Assembly: GCA_023055505.1 (NCBI GenBank)
Contig: JALIRH010000002.1
Coordinates: 25,736,437 to 25,800,436, forward strand
DNA: 64,000 nucleotides
Reading direction: 5' to 3'
From: Callipepla californica brunnescens
Taxonomy: Eukaryota; Chordata; Aves; Galliformes; Odontophoridae
The notes under the pieces are model-generated. The model was not told where the DNA came from. It ran no database searches and saw only the letters and a program-made list of their open reading frames with translations. Within the stretch, counting starts at the first letter, position 1; every line of letters starts with the position of its first letter. A program made the translations under genes and the position numbers. Of this stretch, positions 25,821 through 40,536 are shown piece after piece.

Positions 25821-28800
25821 TTTTAAAAAGATGAGCATGCCTGACCAGACTGGTTCTACGTCATCTGCTTGTAGCAGTCCACTTGTTAGGACTAAGTTTA
25901 CAGGTCTGGATACATCAATCGAGTACTGTACTCAGCCCGTAGAAGAAATAGAGCAGAATACAGATTCCAGGAGCTGGGAAGATCGACCATCCACACCTAC
26001 TATCCTGGGTTATGAGGTGATGGAGGAAAGGGCGAAATTCACTGTAAGTTTTTGGAATCATGTAGTTTGTTCTGTAATGATAAAATATTGACTGTACTTT
26101 ACGTTCTCTTTCACTAATTAATCTTGCAGGGGTGTTGGAGCACTGTACCAAATACTGGTCGTGCTTCCAAGTCCTGCACCCTGACGGGAGAATATTGCTC
26201 CCACTATACAGGTGGGAAAACTGACAGCCAGAAACAGTCTTCAATAACCATGTGCTTCAGTACAGATCAGTACTGACCTGCTGGAGATGAGCTCTGTGGA
26301 GAAGGACCTGGGTGTCCTGGTGGACAGCAGGTTGGCCATGAGCCCGCACCGTGCCTTGGTAGCCAAGAAGGCCAGCCCTGGGGTGAAAAGAAGACTGAGA
26401 GGGGATCTGATGAATGTTATAAATATCTATAGGGAGGTGGGAGGCTTCTCAGTGGTGTGTAACAATGGCTTAAAACTTGAACATAGGAAGTTCCATACAA
26501 ATGTGGAAGAACTTTTTTACTGTAAGGGTAACAGAGCACTGGAACAGGCTACCCAGAGAGATGTGGAGGCTCCTCCTATGGAAATATCGAAGACCTGTCT
26601 GGAGGCTATCTGTGTGACCTGCTGTAGGGTCAGGGGGTTGGACCTGATGATCTCTTGAGTTTTCTTCCAGTTCCTGTGATTCTGTGATTCTTCTTTAACT
26701 CTGTACTTAGAACAGAAGCGATTGATTCTACTTGAGGTATCAAGAACATCTGCTGGAAAAGTCAGAAATCCTTGTTAAGTTGTAATATCTTGTGAAATTG
26801 AGCAAGTTTGGGTAGTTAAACATCTCCAAATTTACTCTCACATTTGAAATGAATAACTTCATTTCATGATCTAATTTGCATTAAAGCACAAATGCATACT
26901 TTACAGCTTCTTGTTTTGCTGGGCTGTTAGTAGACATCTCTTCTGTCCTGAAAACATCAGAGTGAGATATCCCATGGAATACTTGAAACGTTTCTTTGAG
27001 ATAATCAGACAAATCTTGGGGAACTGATGGAAATTATTTGTTACTAATTACTTATCACATTTCTTCCGGAGTCCAACGTTTGTCAGAAATAATTAAAAAG
27101 GGAAAATGGCGGGTCCGTTAGAAATGTGTGGGAGCTAATAACTTTTGTAACCTCAAATACTATAAAACCATCAAGCTATTTTGGCAAATAACTAAATAGC
27201 GTGGCTTTTTAATTATTTGAAAATGTGGCTTGGCTTGCCATAAATTTTTCAGCTTCTGATATCTTTGTGCGTGGTAGATAGGAGAGGAGCCAAATTTTTG
27301 CTACATACAGGTTAAAAGATTCCTTTGAACAATGCCTTGAAAACGAAAACAACAAACACTATCGTTAAACTGACAGTGTGATCTGGAAATATGCTGAGGC
27401 AGAGTCCGGTGCTCACCCAGCAGCAGGTGCACTTACTTTAAGTAGTCAAAGTTGTCACTGTAGCCGTGCTTCTAAAAACAGAACAATTGAAACGTCTGTC
27501 CTTCATGGTTAAATTCCTAGGATACGTTTTTGCTCTTCCACGATTTGCTTCTGTCGCTGCGTTGTTATTTCTGAAAGCGTGTAATTAACTTTGTTTTCAG
27601 TTGCATGTTGAAAATAGGTTTGCTATTGTGTATTAAAACCAGTAAGTAATTAGTGCTAGAAATTTTGGTCGCTTCTGTAATGCAAAAATCAATGAGATGG
27701 AAGACAGTGGGTATTAAGTCAAAACCACGAGTTAGAGGAGATTGGTTTGCTAAAGGTTTTTTTTTGTTGTCAGTTTTTTTTGGTTGGTTGGGCTTTTTAT
27801 AGTTCCTTTGTTGTTGTTTGTTGAGGGGTTGAAGGACATCACTGTGCATCAGCAGTTGGTCTCAAATGCGTTGGCAGTCCTGAAATGTTGTTACCCCCTT
27901 CTTTTTTTTTTTTTACGTTGACTAGAAATGATTTGAGTTCCTGAATCAGCTCAAGAGTTGTTGCAAAATGCTAGTGTATTTTCGTTGAATATTTTCTATT
28001 TCTGGGGTGTTGCAATTAAGAATTGTGAAGGCTTGCACACTGAAGTCTTTCTGCTGCACAGAAGTTGGGAAGCTTTGTGGTTATCACACGTGGGGACTGC
28101 AACAAGAAAAATGTATGTATTAGCCAGGAAAGCCTACTTCAGAGGAAAATAAAATCTTTCACTACATAACAGTCTTGAAAACGTTTAGGAAGTGAAGTAC
28201 CTATGATTACAATTACAAAATTATCCCTTACTTGTATTTTATCGTTTTTAATTAGAGAACTTAGCTGGAACGCTAACCCTTTACAACTGAAGTCTTTATG
28301 TTGAAAAAAGTGAGATTGTGACACAGAAGCTTTTGTTTTCTTAAATGTTACTTAATATTCTTCTAATTGAAGTTCTGTTTAATTGGTTTAATGATGATTG
28401 ACTTTTTGAGTATCTGCCTCTCTTCTAAAAGTTGATTAGAAGTTGGTTAATTTTTTTAATCCATTTTTTTTTTAGTCCATTTGCTTTAAATGGAAAAAAT
28501 ACTACCATGCTGCTGTTTTGCTAAATCTGATTCTTAGGATTCATTTACTTAGTTCTACAGCACTGGTGTAATTATTTTGATGTGGTTACCTGGGGAAGTG
28601 ATCGTATTCTGTATGGAAAAACAAAAGCTGATGCATATGATAAGAGGACCAAAGCAGCATCCTAATTTCATCCTACGTTAATTTCCTCGTGAACCAAGTC
28701 ACATGAGGTGTTTTGGAATAATGTAACATTAAGTAACTGATTATTACAGTCATTTTAAAGGCAGATTGGCCTCCAGGATTACTAAGTAAAAACTGTAATT

Positions 28801-31800
28801 CAGCAATAGTTAAGGCAGTTGACTGAAGTGTATATCACTTCCCTTTTGATAGGCAAGACGTTGTTCTTCTTGGAATAGAAGTTCACATGTAGTTTCAGCA
28901 GCCCTTTCTTACAGACAAAAGGTGGTTAAAGATATTTGGCAACGATGGAAACATGTTCATTGAGTTCAGAAACTTATTTCTTTTGTTTATACTGAACTGT
29001 TTTTTTTTATTTAATCCAAGAGTTCTATCCTTTTCATTAAGAAATAAAGGATAACCTCAGCCTTCCAGCCAGTAAGTCAGGAAGTTCTGCATGTTTCTCT
29101 AACATTCCTGTTTTTCCACACAGGTATACAAAATCCTAGTAAAAAGAAGTCCAGAGGAGAGTTGGGTGGTCTTCAGGCGGTACACTGACTTCTCCAGGCT
29201 CAATGATAAGGTGAGAAGGATACTCTGGTAAATTCTCAGCCAGTTTTCCTCACTCTTACTACTCATTTCATTTTCTTTGTGTGTTACTTTTTTCTTTGCT
29301 TCTTCAGTGCACATACAACGTATTGTCCTAATGGAAAACAGTAGCATGCAAATGTTATACATATGAATTAGCTGTGTCTAGGGTAAAGAAGATATGTTTT
29401 TAATCTCAGACTGTCAGAGGGCTTCATATTTTACTCCTAATCAATCTGATAAAGGAACTTAACTCTCATTAGTTCCATCACCTGCGTGGGAATGGAACTA
29501 GAAGCTCACATAATTTTGCAGGAGCAATCCAATAAATTATTTATTCTCCTCTAATGCAACAAACTACGCAGACTGATGAAACTGAAGTTTTGTAAATACT
29601 GGAAGTCCTAATTACGTTGATCAGTCTTCTGCTGTTTGTAGCAGTTAATTGTAAAATAATTGTATCAGATCTTAAAACAGAAGGTGCAGATTCTTGATGC
29701 CCCAGAACTCCTGTGTATCAACTCGAACAGTATTCTTACAGTATTCATAATCAAAAGATGTTTGTTGAAAGAGCACAAGGTTTTTGAATTGGTGAATAAT
29801 GTTTAGCAATTCCAATTAGTGTTACGTCTATAGAGCATAAAAACAAAACAAAAGACTAACTACACTCATCTTCATTTCACTATCAGCTCCCAAGGGTGAA
29901 ATTTCATAGCATGTTTAACACGTTTTCTTCTATTCCATTTTTTCATGTTATGACGTGTAACTTTTATTTTATTTGGCCCATACTAATGAGTTTTTGGTTT
30001 ACATTTCTCTCACCTGGACCAGCATGCCTAACCACGTAAGAACTTTATTTGGAAATTTTAAATGTAGATTTGAACTTACCCACTCTGGGCTCTTGGTTTT
30101 ACCTATTTGGACATCGTTTGAGCCACCTTTAGAACATGAGTGGAGTCTAAAACCGCTGCTGCATATTGTTGAATACAAATTAGTGTAGAGACTTCTTTCT
30201 GAAGAAATCTGTGTTTTAATTGTCAAATTAAGTAAAGGGAATCAGGATTTTGCCAATAGACATCAAGATGGTGTTGTTCTGGAGATTTCATTTTGAAGTC
30301 AAATCGCATCACAGTGTGTATTTTAGTGAGCTAGATCACATATAGGCCAAGAACTGCCTTGTCTTTTAGCATGCCTATCAGCAGATGGCAAAATTAAACC
30401 GCCACAGATACTCATTTTAGGAGGATAGTTCGATTTTACAAGTGTGGTCTTTATTCTTAGTGGTCAAATCTTTAAAGAGTGATTTCCAGCATAATTTTTG
30501 GGTAGGAGGATTTCTGTTGAAAAGGAACTTTTGGATTTTTTTCTTCTGTACCACTGACTGAAATTTATTCACCTTTAAATATACATCTAGACATTTTTGT
30601 TTCCCATTCTTTACAGGTTTCAGAATTATTGTACACTTTAGATCAAGCACAGTCTCTTAGGAACTGAAGAATAAAGTATATGTGTGTCATTGGTTCAGAA
30701 GACATGACAGAATACTTGCAATTACTTGTTGATTGTGCTCTAAAGGCAAATAGATATGAAATTGCATTCATGTATACTTCAGGATTTTTCTATACCCTCT
30801 CTTCTATAAATCAATGATAAACATTTGTAATACATTCTTTTTTTTTCCCCTTACATCTGTTTTTTGAAGTTGATAGCAAATTATTAATTTCCTGAGGTTA
30901 TATTTGAAGTGTGGCATTAAATGTCAGCTCAATGAGTAATTAATCACTGCGAATCATGGTTTGAACTGGTAAATGAAGGAAATGACTGTCCAGGAAGACG
31001 AGGTAAAGAAGAGAGTGGTTCATCTTGTGTGTGTCAGGCATGTGCTTATTCAGAACTCAAACTAAACTGAGAGATGAATTTCAGCAGTGACTAGAAATGG
31101 GGAGAAGGTGAGAATGGGGATACGTGTAGATAAAGTTAAAAGCTGAATGAATTCATCTTGTCTGACTAAAAGAAGTAGCTACTGAACTTAGGGCATTGTT
31201 TACCCTGATCCCTCAGAGAAATAGGAGAGTAAAATAGCATCCTAGAAAGGTGTTTTGGCCTTATCTTCTGCTAGTTTCTGAAATGCTTTTAGTACGCAGC
31301 AGCTAATAGAGTGAGAGGTCAAAACCAGTAAGTGTCCTTTTATGAACGAAACAGCTAAGTTTTAAAACTTTGAGAACTTGCTTTAGTATTAACAAAAAAT
31401 AATCGATCTGAGTGCTGAATAGAATAGGTATGGAGAGACTAGGAGTAAATACTAAAATTTGGCAGTATGGGTACGTTTTGTCTCTGGAGAAGACCTGGTG
31501 GGTTAGAAAAGGATGTGGAAGGTACTCTAGTGGGGAAAAATTGCATCATAAATTTCTCTGCCTGCAGAGCTGCTGAGCTAAGAATAAACCAAGAAGTCAA
31601 CTAATTTTCTCTGAGATACTGCCTCGTGTGACACGCATGAGCTATCACATGATGACGAGGGGGAAAGATGTCTAGAAGAATACTGAATTACAGACAATAA
31701 TCACTGACAGCAAAACTTGGCTGACCCATGGATTTTCCTGATGCATCCAAGTAGTGTTCAAGAAAGAATGCCTCAGGACAGTGCTGTTGAAAGTTGGTCT

Positions 31801-34800
31801 GCTGACAGCTGCCAGCTTTCTCGTGTAGTATTCATTCACAGATGGAGTAATCTGTGGATAGACCTAACTTTTTGCTTAGGATTAAGTGATGTGATCTACA
31901 ACATAACTGGACAAATGAAATTATTAAGCAGAAATCTGTCTGCTTGAAAAAATTTCCTGGAAGTGAAAGTTGATCAAAAACTAAGATAAGACAGGAAGTC
32001 CTTTTGTTATTGTTTTTGAGTTATGTGCAGTATTTTGTTAGTTGCGAGAGGTTATAGAGCTCAAAAGATACTTGTATGTACAGTCTTAATGGTAACTTGG
32101 TAAGAGATAAAGGAACTTTCGATGACCAAAGATCAACTTAAAACTATAGTCTGATAACATTCAGTAAGTGAAGAGGAAAGCTTCAAGATTTAAATGCACA
32201 AATAAGGAGCAAGGCTTTGACAAATCATTCTTTAAATTAGAAATTAGAAGAAACTAGTAGTTATCATAGGCTTCAAATTGAAATTGCAGTATTTGTGAAC
32301 CAGAAATATCCTTCATGTTCTATGAGATGGTTCTTCCACGTGCAAGTGTAACTAACTAATGTGATTGTTCCTTTAAACTGTAGAGGGAGATTGTAGCTGG
32401 AGCGCAGTATCTCTTTCTGGCTGAGCTACCCTGTAGGTTTTTCCATGAGTTCCTGAGAATTAAAATATAAAGCTTGTTGTCAGAAAGTTGAAAATTACTG
32501 CAGGAATTGAGAGGCCACTGAAGAATTATCTTGCAGCTACTGAAACTTGAAGTGCTAAGCTGTTTTCAAGGCACATTCTGCAATTCCTATCACCAGAACA
32601 CCTGTATGAATGTATTTGGTGTATATACCAGTCTATCTGGTAGAAATGTGCTTGATCCTGTCTTCACAAAAAGATTAAATTATTTCCTTCAGTTGAAGGA
32701 AAGTTAGTTTTGTGAAAACCTGTTTCCTTTCCTTTTCATAACTCCTATTTGTGTTTTTGTGTCTCAAGCATCTCTTCTAAGAAAAGGCAGCGCAAAATTG
32801 CTTTCGGTTAAAGTTTTAATGTTTCTGATCTTAATGTGTGTTACAAAAATAGATAAGCTAGTGTCCCTGCGCAGGTCAATCATGATATAATTTTCAGCAT
32901 CCATTCATTTGTGTTTCATTCTTCAATTTACATAGAATATTCTTTCCTGCAATGAGCATACATCAGTATTGAAGCAAGCAAAAATTTTGCATGACAATAA
33001 TACGATTTGATCTGAATTCGTGTATATGAAACTTCAGTATTTCTTACTGGACGTATCCCGTGTGCACATCATTGTCCTTTCTTTTAGCCTTCAGAAAGGA
33101 TGAGTTACAGACTCAGGTCTGTAACAAGCTTTATATATAGTTTTTACATAGTACTTATGATCTCTGTTTAATTTAGAAGCACCGGTGAAACACTTACTCA
33201 TCTGTTACTTCTGTCTTGTACAGTTCTTGTACATTCTCTATTTTAAATACATTAAATAAGAAATTTTTTTTAATCCTACTCTTACGTGGTAAATTTAAGA
33301 GGTTATTTGATTGCCAAAGGCAGTGCAACATGTGATAAATGTATCCCTAACTTACACTGTATAATTTGAGTTCACATATTGTTGTAAGATGTACCTAGTG
33401 CTTGAAGACAGGAAGCACCTGTAATTCTGAGCAAAATCAATGCCTTCATCAGATTTGCTATTTCATCAAGGCTTTTTTTTTTCTTGATTTTCCTCATTGG
33501 TCTTTCACTTGTATTTCAGCTCAAAGATATGTTTCCTGGCTTTCGGTTGGCCCTTCCACCAAAGCGATGGTTCAAGGATAATTATAATCCTGATTTCCTG
33601 GAAGATAGACAGCTGGGACTACAAGCATTCCTCCAGAACATCGTAGCTCACAAAGATATTGCAAACTGGTACGTCATTGGAATTTGCCCGTGGATTTGAG
33701 ATTTTTTGCATTCAGATTTCTCAGGGATGCTAGCAGCATATCTCTGAGCAACAAAGTAAAGAGTTCTGTTTACATTTTTTTGTTGTGTATTTGGTCATCG
33801 TGTGAATTATATGGTGCCCTATTAATCACATTTTAACTATAAGGAGAAGAGGGGAATTGCACATGATCAACTAAGAACTAGATTGAGAAGGACATCAGTT
33901 CCTTAGGAGGAAAAAAAAAACCCAAAAGCTATTACTGTTTCTGTTACACAATGTAGAAGATTTCTGTCAACTGTCACTCTAAGAGCAGAATTTTCTTTTC
34001 GATAAATGAAAGGAAGAAACACACAGAGGGGAAAGCAAGATCAAAGCATGCTCTGGAAGTATCCCAAAGCTCTAAATGAATATTTATTTCATCAGATGGA
34101 TATCTTAGAGAAGCAAAACATTTTCAGTGATCTTAAGTTCTGTTCACTTCTGGCTTTAAGTTTCTTCAATTCCTTATTTTAAATGGTGAGTCTACAGCTT
34201 TCCTGATGCAATATAGAAAGACAATGTTCTGCCAGCAGCAGTAGTGAGAACAAAAAATGGATATGGCCTTTTTGTAAATAGGCTGTAAATTAGATGTTTT
34301 TTGCAGATTTATTCTTCTGATTACTTCTTTTTTTTTATGCACAAGCATTATTGCATGTTCTTTTAATACTACACCTCAAAATAAAATTACTAGTGAAATA
34401 TAAAAGTGAAATATTTAAGTGTCTGAATGGAATTAATTGATCAAGGATGAAGATGCTTGAGAGAAATAATGAGTAGAAGTATTTCCTCTGCATTGGCCAT
34501 ATGAGTTCATTCAGCACAACTTGCATCTTTATGAAAAGAACAGTTCAACCATCAAAAAATGGATTTGAGCATCATGTTGGAAAAGAGTCATTTCAAGCAA
34601 GCAGATTAAACTATTTGGACAGGAAAAAACATCCCTTCCTTGTAAAAGTACTTTATACGGCTGACTAACTTCATTTGGTTTGCAGTTATTTTTCTATCCA
34701 TTTAACAAATTTAATGACTTGTTACCATCACTTTTTTTTTTTTTTGCTAGTTGAAATGATAATGTTAGCTTTAGTTGTCAAACGTTTTTGTTATTTGTGT

Positions 34801-37800
34801 GGAAGAGACAGTTGTAATAGTATAAATTTGGGCCATACACCGTGGATTTATATAATGGGCTCAAAAAAGGAAAGTTTTACAACTTCTATCACAGAGATTC
34901 TAAGTGGAGGAAGGACTGGATCATTGTCATAGGAGGAATTTTTCAGTTTGGTATGAAGGCTGATGATGTTAAAGTGGGTGTGGGGATAGGAATTCTTAGG
35001 TGGGAGGAAGAGACATTAAATTAGTTTGCATCTTCTGACTTTAATTTTCTTTTTTTTTGCCTTCATTGAAGTAAGTAGTAAGTGAAGGAACAGAACTGCT
35101 AATAAATTGCTTGGTTATTAATTGGGATATAATATCATGAGGGCATATATTCTGTGAAGATTTGGAGGGAAAAAAAGGTGTCCTAAATGGAATACTTCTG
35201 TTTGAAAACTTTTGTATTTGTGCAACTTTTTCAGTTTTGTTTTAGTTGAGGTCCCTTGGTAACGTGTACAAATGAGATTCAAAATAATGCTGAACAGTTA
35301 CTTGAGAGTAATGTAAGGATATGTGTTTGCATCCTTAATGCTTACAAATGTAACAGCAATATTTCTTTGTTTTCTACTTTAAGTAATGCACTCTATTTTA
35401 TTTGCTTAAGCATTGCAGTGAGAGAATTTCTTTGTCTGGATGACCCTCCAGGTCCTTTTGACAGTCTAGAAGAGAGCAGGGTAAGTACTTCATTATGTTT
35501 GAAAAAAAGTTTGATCACTGATCATCAGCGATCACTAAAATACTGCTGATCTTTGACTGCTATACTTAATCCCTACGCAATGATACAGTCTCTTCCTTTT
35601 TTCACTTGAGAGCAGCGGATGAATTTTTTTTTTAAAGGCCATTGCTATTGTAGTCCAGTTCTGAATATAAGGAGAGGTTTTTTGACTCAACACGTTGTCA
35701 GAATACATACAGCATATGCTTCAAGCTTTGCTGTAAAATGTTCTTACTATGACATGTAATGAGGAGTGTAATTGTGACTGCTGGGAGGCAAATGGATGAG
35801 GCCAGGCTCTTCTCAGTGGTGCGTAGTGATAGCACAAGGAGCAGTCCCCTAACACATGAATGTAGGAAGTTCCATAGTAACATGCAGAATAACTTCTTTA
35901 CAGTAAGGATGATGGAGCACTGAATCAGCTTCCCCAGAGAGGTGGAACCTTCTCCTTCTATGGAGACATTCAAAACTCACCTGTACACCCTTCTGTGCTA
36001 CCCATTGTAGGTACTTGCTGTAGCAGGGGGGTTGGACTCATTCTCTTGAGGTCCCTTTCAACCCCTGCAATTCTGTGATATGGTGATGAAGTGTCAGGGA
36101 TATTCTTCCACCATAGCAATTGTATCGAAACAGCTGTCTGTTATATTTTTGTTTATTAACAGTTTCAGTAAATATTTTGGCTATATCTGTCATAAAATCC
36201 TGGTCTCTCTGGGATTAGCACATCTTATTATGAAACATTTGGAGTTGGAAGGAACCTCTTGAGATCATGTAGTCCAAGCAGGGTACCTCTCCCATTAGAA
36301 CCTGATTAGGCCTTTTCAGGGGTATAGTACCACAATTCTAATAGCTATCCTATAGTTAACTGTACTATATGGTTTAATCACAAAAATTTAGGCAAAATAT
36401 TCACTAACGTAGTAGGTTTTTTTCTGATAACCTTGGTAGTAGTTTCCACAGGTCCTTTCCCAGATGTATTTGTTTCGTGATCTAGTGAAGAAGAAATCTT
36501 TCAGCTGGCCTAGCCCTATTGTCTTTTGAGAGGTTGCAGAGAATACCCACTTGGTAGTTCCCCAGTAGGTCTGCCTCAGTGACCCTAAAAAGTCACCTTT
36601 CTATTATGGCATCCTTTGAAATAAGTTAATGTTCACTCTATTCAGTTGTGAACGGTGACTTTCTTCCTTTATGCAGCTGATACATAGACTGCAGCCAGAA
36701 ATTAGTTTTGTTTTGTTTTGTTTTTTAATGTTGAGCTTTCTGTTTTCACTCTCATGGACCGGCGTTTGCAACACCTGTAGAATATTTTGAGTATTTTTCT
36801 ATGAATCCAGGGAGCAAATCTGTCATCCAAGAACATTTGCTACCTGTCAATAAAACAAATTAAAACTCATTGTTAAAAAAAAAAAGCCGTTAGAAATGGC
36901 TGTTGGGTTCAGTAACACTGCATTTGTTTTGTCTAATTATGTTGTGTAATTAAGAAGATTCTATTCTTTAATGTTTGTAGCCTGTTGTAAAATTGTAGCA
37001 GTGCAGCGTTCTTAACCGAGCTTGTGTAAAATGTTCATATTCAATGAATTCCATGAACCAGCAGTTAGCTGTGTGTGGTGTAATCCAAGACAGCCTCCTA
37101 AATGGGTGTTCTTAGCAAAAACGTGTGAATTATTAAATCAGCATTGTGCATTACTGTTGGTAGGCTTGCTTTTACCAGTAATTGACCAACGGGCTCCGTG
37201 CCAGCGCTGGGTCACTTCCTGCAGTCACTGACGATTGCGTTGGACGTTAGCTCTTTGTGCTGAGCCTTGAGATTGCTCGCTGTCAGATTCATCGGGGTGT
37301 ACACATATTCTCCTCAGTGCTAAGGAGTCATGTAAAGTACATTTTGTCAGTGAGTTGTTACTGCTCTCAGCATTTCCTTAGACTTCTGTTGGTTGTAGGA
37401 TTTTCTTGATTTCCGTACTTGTAGCAGCTGTTTGGTACCTAGCTGTGACTTTGTCTTTATCTTGGATATGGAAGAACATTGACTTCTGGTGACTATTCCT
37501 GGTATCTTTAATACTTAGATGCAGGCAATTGACTTCAAAGTACCGTGAAAGCAAAGCTTATGTGAAAGGCAAAGGGAATTGGAGATTTCACCTCGTGCTT
37601 CATGTAGGCACGCAGGCTCAACTGTAGGAACTGAGTGTCAGAATAGAGTAACCTCTTTCTTACAGCTTTTGTTGTCGTGCCACAGAGCATACAGTGAAAC
37701 ATGTGCGTTGCAGTTTGATACAATAAATTCACATCTCAAGGCCAAGCCAAAGCCATGTTTAATATTAAACCCAAAGCTAATTATTTTTTTATACGTTGCT

Positions 37801-40536
37801 CTTTATGGTAATCGATACAAAGAAAAGCAGATACAGTTCTGCTACGGTTTGAGATTTCTTAAAGGAAGAATCAATAAAGAAATTCTGCTGAAGTTAAACT
37901 GGTGCCCTTAAATCTCTCTTAGGCTTTCTGTGAAACTCTGGAGGAAACAAATTACCGTCTCCAAAAAGAACTGCTTGAAAAACAGAGAGAGGTGGAATCA
38001 CTGAAGAAATTACTAAGCGAAAAACAACTTCATATAGACGCTATTGAAAGAAGAATTAGGTACGTAGAAATCATAGGGTTGGTAGGTGTTTCTTGACCTG
38101 AAAGCATTCTTGCTAGGTAGCTTAGAAGAACTGTGTTCCTGGAAATGGCTTTCCCACAGCTGCACACAAGGCAGTATTTTCAGTAATCTTTCTCTGACTT
38201 AAAGCTGTTATTTCATACAGATAACCGAGAAAGTGTTGACCCATGCTATCCTTTTTAAGTCGCTGGGTTTATGTTTCTTAATCCTTGAAATCTTGTAAAG
38301 ATAAGGTAAAGGTTCCCTTCTGCCTTTGAAATGGCAGATACGTGAAATGGCACAGTGGAGATGAGAGCAGCAGAAGAATTGCTTTGAGTTATAAAATTCC
38401 TCCTGCACTCAGAGCTTTGACATGGCATCAAGATTAAGTGATTGTGTCTGTATTAATTTCTAACTTCCTTCTGAACTGCCCGGGATGTTGCTGCAGATGG
38501 CTTTTAAATGCCACTGAAGAGTGCCCCCTAACTCTAAAGGAAAAAAAAAAAAGCTTGTAGAGTTTCATAGGAAGCCTTTGTGGTGCTCCTCTGTTACAGT
38601 TTGCAGCAGGCGGAGGGGAGTTAGTATTCAGCATCCTGCCAGACTTACTGAATCAGTCTTTGTGGAGCTTCCTTAGGAAAGGAATACATCTCCACGGACC
38701 CTTAAGAAACTACATCTTTGAATGCATATTTTGAGCACTGGATTTTGGAAACGTATTTAAGTGGAATTGCTGTGGTTTGTTGAGAATCCTGACCCAAATA
38801 CTATATTCAGTTTGTAATGCTACTCCTGAAGGCAATTAACTGTGTTTGGAAGATGCCTTTCCTGTTTGTCAAGAAAATTATGACTTACTACTGGCATAAA
38901 TGCTGAAGTAACTAATGAAAATGAAATAACTTGTATTTGGCTGAAACAGCGTGGTAAGAAATTCTGCATTGACAAAAACTAAAATCAGAAGGTGTGAGTA
39001 ACAGTTCTTCAGTGCTTTCCCTAGAGATAGGCAGGGTATATCCGTGTTAAAAATAAAACAGAACCTGTTTTCAGGGTGCTGTAAGGCTTTTGAAAGTCAG
39101 CCAAGTAGTAGCTGAAATCTTCACTGAAAGTAACTCCTGTGCTTTTTAGTTGTAGAGTTACCAAGTCATGTGGTGACTTCAAGAAATGCTGTTTGCTGGT
39201 TGGGAATGATGTGTGATGTTGCTTTTGAAGTGGAATTTTGATCTAATAGATCAAGAACAATTAAGTGTTTTCTTTCTTGGCACTCTCGAAGCCAGGTACC
39301 TAAAATGCCTGTGGAGCAGGAGGTGAACAATTGCATCAAATATTAGACTTGTAGGCCTTTACGTACCGTGTGGTGTTTGACTGAGGATAGGCAGTAATCC
39401 ATTGGATTAGATGAGTAATGCTGAGGTACTATTTAAAAATCCATGCTAAAGCTATGGAAACAGCAGTAATTAAGGGAACTTTGAAAAGAGGTGAATATCT
39501 TCAATCCAAAATCGTTTGCAAGCCTTTCCAGTTCACGTGACAGATTTCAGCCCTTTGGAAACAAGTGTTGTTTCTGTGGGTAATTTCTCACAACCGTATC
39601 TTGATTTTTAACCAGGCTAGTTAGACCCCCATTTTGCTTTGCTGTAAGGAAAAAAGTTACTACCTGCCTCCTTAATGGAGAATGTATTGCTCTGGTTAAC
39701 TTGCATCTAGCAGTTTACAATGATCCTTCTGCCACTGAAGCAAGATGGCTGTGGCCTAGATCATCTGCTCCTAATTTCATATCTAAAGTTATAATCGCTT
39801 CTCGAGGACTTGGTTTTATACAGCTGCTAAATTGAGATTCAGCAAGAGGTCTGAGCTTAAATGTTTCAATAGCTATCCAGTGCAAGCCCTACATCTTAGT
39901 AGTGATAAAATATGGAGCATTTTATGAGTGAGATCAATACGTTCCTAGGACCTGGTAAGTTTAAAATGAAACAAACAGCTTTCCCCTGCTAAATATTTAG
40001 ACAGGTTGATGATACTTCATTCTTATTTGTTGTAGGGATTTATCTTCAGGAAAAATGATTCGTCAGATGTCAGGAGAAGAAAGTGAGTGCAGTGGTGAGG
40101 TGGAGTCTTCTGCAGTAGAAGCAGACCAGGGTACTCTGGGTGAGGACAGCTGGTAAATACTATTATTTTACTTTAAAGAAATTAAAAATAGATTAACATG
40201 TTTTCAGATGTTTGGTCTCGCATGAATTCTGCACAGCTGAGGAATTCGGTGTTTTATTGCACCTCCCATGTTTCATAAAGGCCCTCAGGACAGCTCATTT
40301 TAGATCCTGAGTAAGTGATAAGCTAGACGAGCTTTGTAAATGTTTGGTGGTTTGTGGGCATAACGTGACTACGGACAATCGTATTGGTTTCCATTTGCCA
40401 AAGCGTATTGATCTGTTGTTGCAGCTCAGATAAAGAGAACCATCACGCAGCGTGCTGGAGTGGCTCCGTGCCTGAAAATTCTGTACCAGAAATTGAAGTT
40501 GCTGAAGTAGCATATACTGCTGATGAAGAGGAATAG
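25672..40536 (+). CDS. SNX16: Sorting nexin-16 (7 coding exons, 347 aa)
   Basis: Coding exons: 25672-26043, 29124-29210, 33520-33668, 35411-35480, 37923-38059, 40036-40152 and 40425-40536. All junctions are GT-AG and the frame closes at 1,044 nt; the human protein is about the same length (344 aa). The ATG has A at -3 and G at +4. Residues 1-107 are Ser-rich and low complexity. The PX domain (about 108-222) carries the RRYTDF motif at 142-147, the proline-rich loop LPPKRW at 165-170 and the basic residue R183 in LEDRQLGL, the PtdIns3P-binding landmarks. Residues 227-272 form a heptad-like coiled coil, followed by an acidic tail ending [15 protein letters not shown]. The family acts on early/late endosomes in receptor and E-cadherin trafficking. 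Exon 5 uses the acceptor 'gcttaag' at 35410; a second AG at 35418 would shift the frame. Confidence 0.97.
26283..26692 (+). mobile_element. CR1 LINE with internal deletion, SNX16 intron 2
   Basis: Sense CR1 with its terminal 'cctgtgattctgtgattctt'. The sequence jumps at about 26382 from 'gccaagaaggccagccctgg' to 'gaaaagaagactgagagggg', skipping roughly 200 bp present in the copy at 43.9-44.9 kb. It lies in the same orientation as SNX16 and carries no splice signal used by the gene model. Confidence 0.88.
35781..36078 (+). mobile_element. CR1 3' fragment, SNX16 intron 5
   Basis: Sense CR1 from 'ctgggaggcaaatggatgag' to 'aacccctgcaattctgtgat', about 300 bp with moderate divergence from the 44.6-44.9 kb copy. 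Confidence 0.88.
36228..36300 (-). mobile_element. Short CR1 3' end, SNX16 intron 5
   Basis: 'ttggagttggaaggaacctc' followed by 'ttgagatcatgtagtccaag' reads as an antisense CR1 3' end of about 70 bp. It is short, so the assignment is moderate. Confidence 0.6.
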
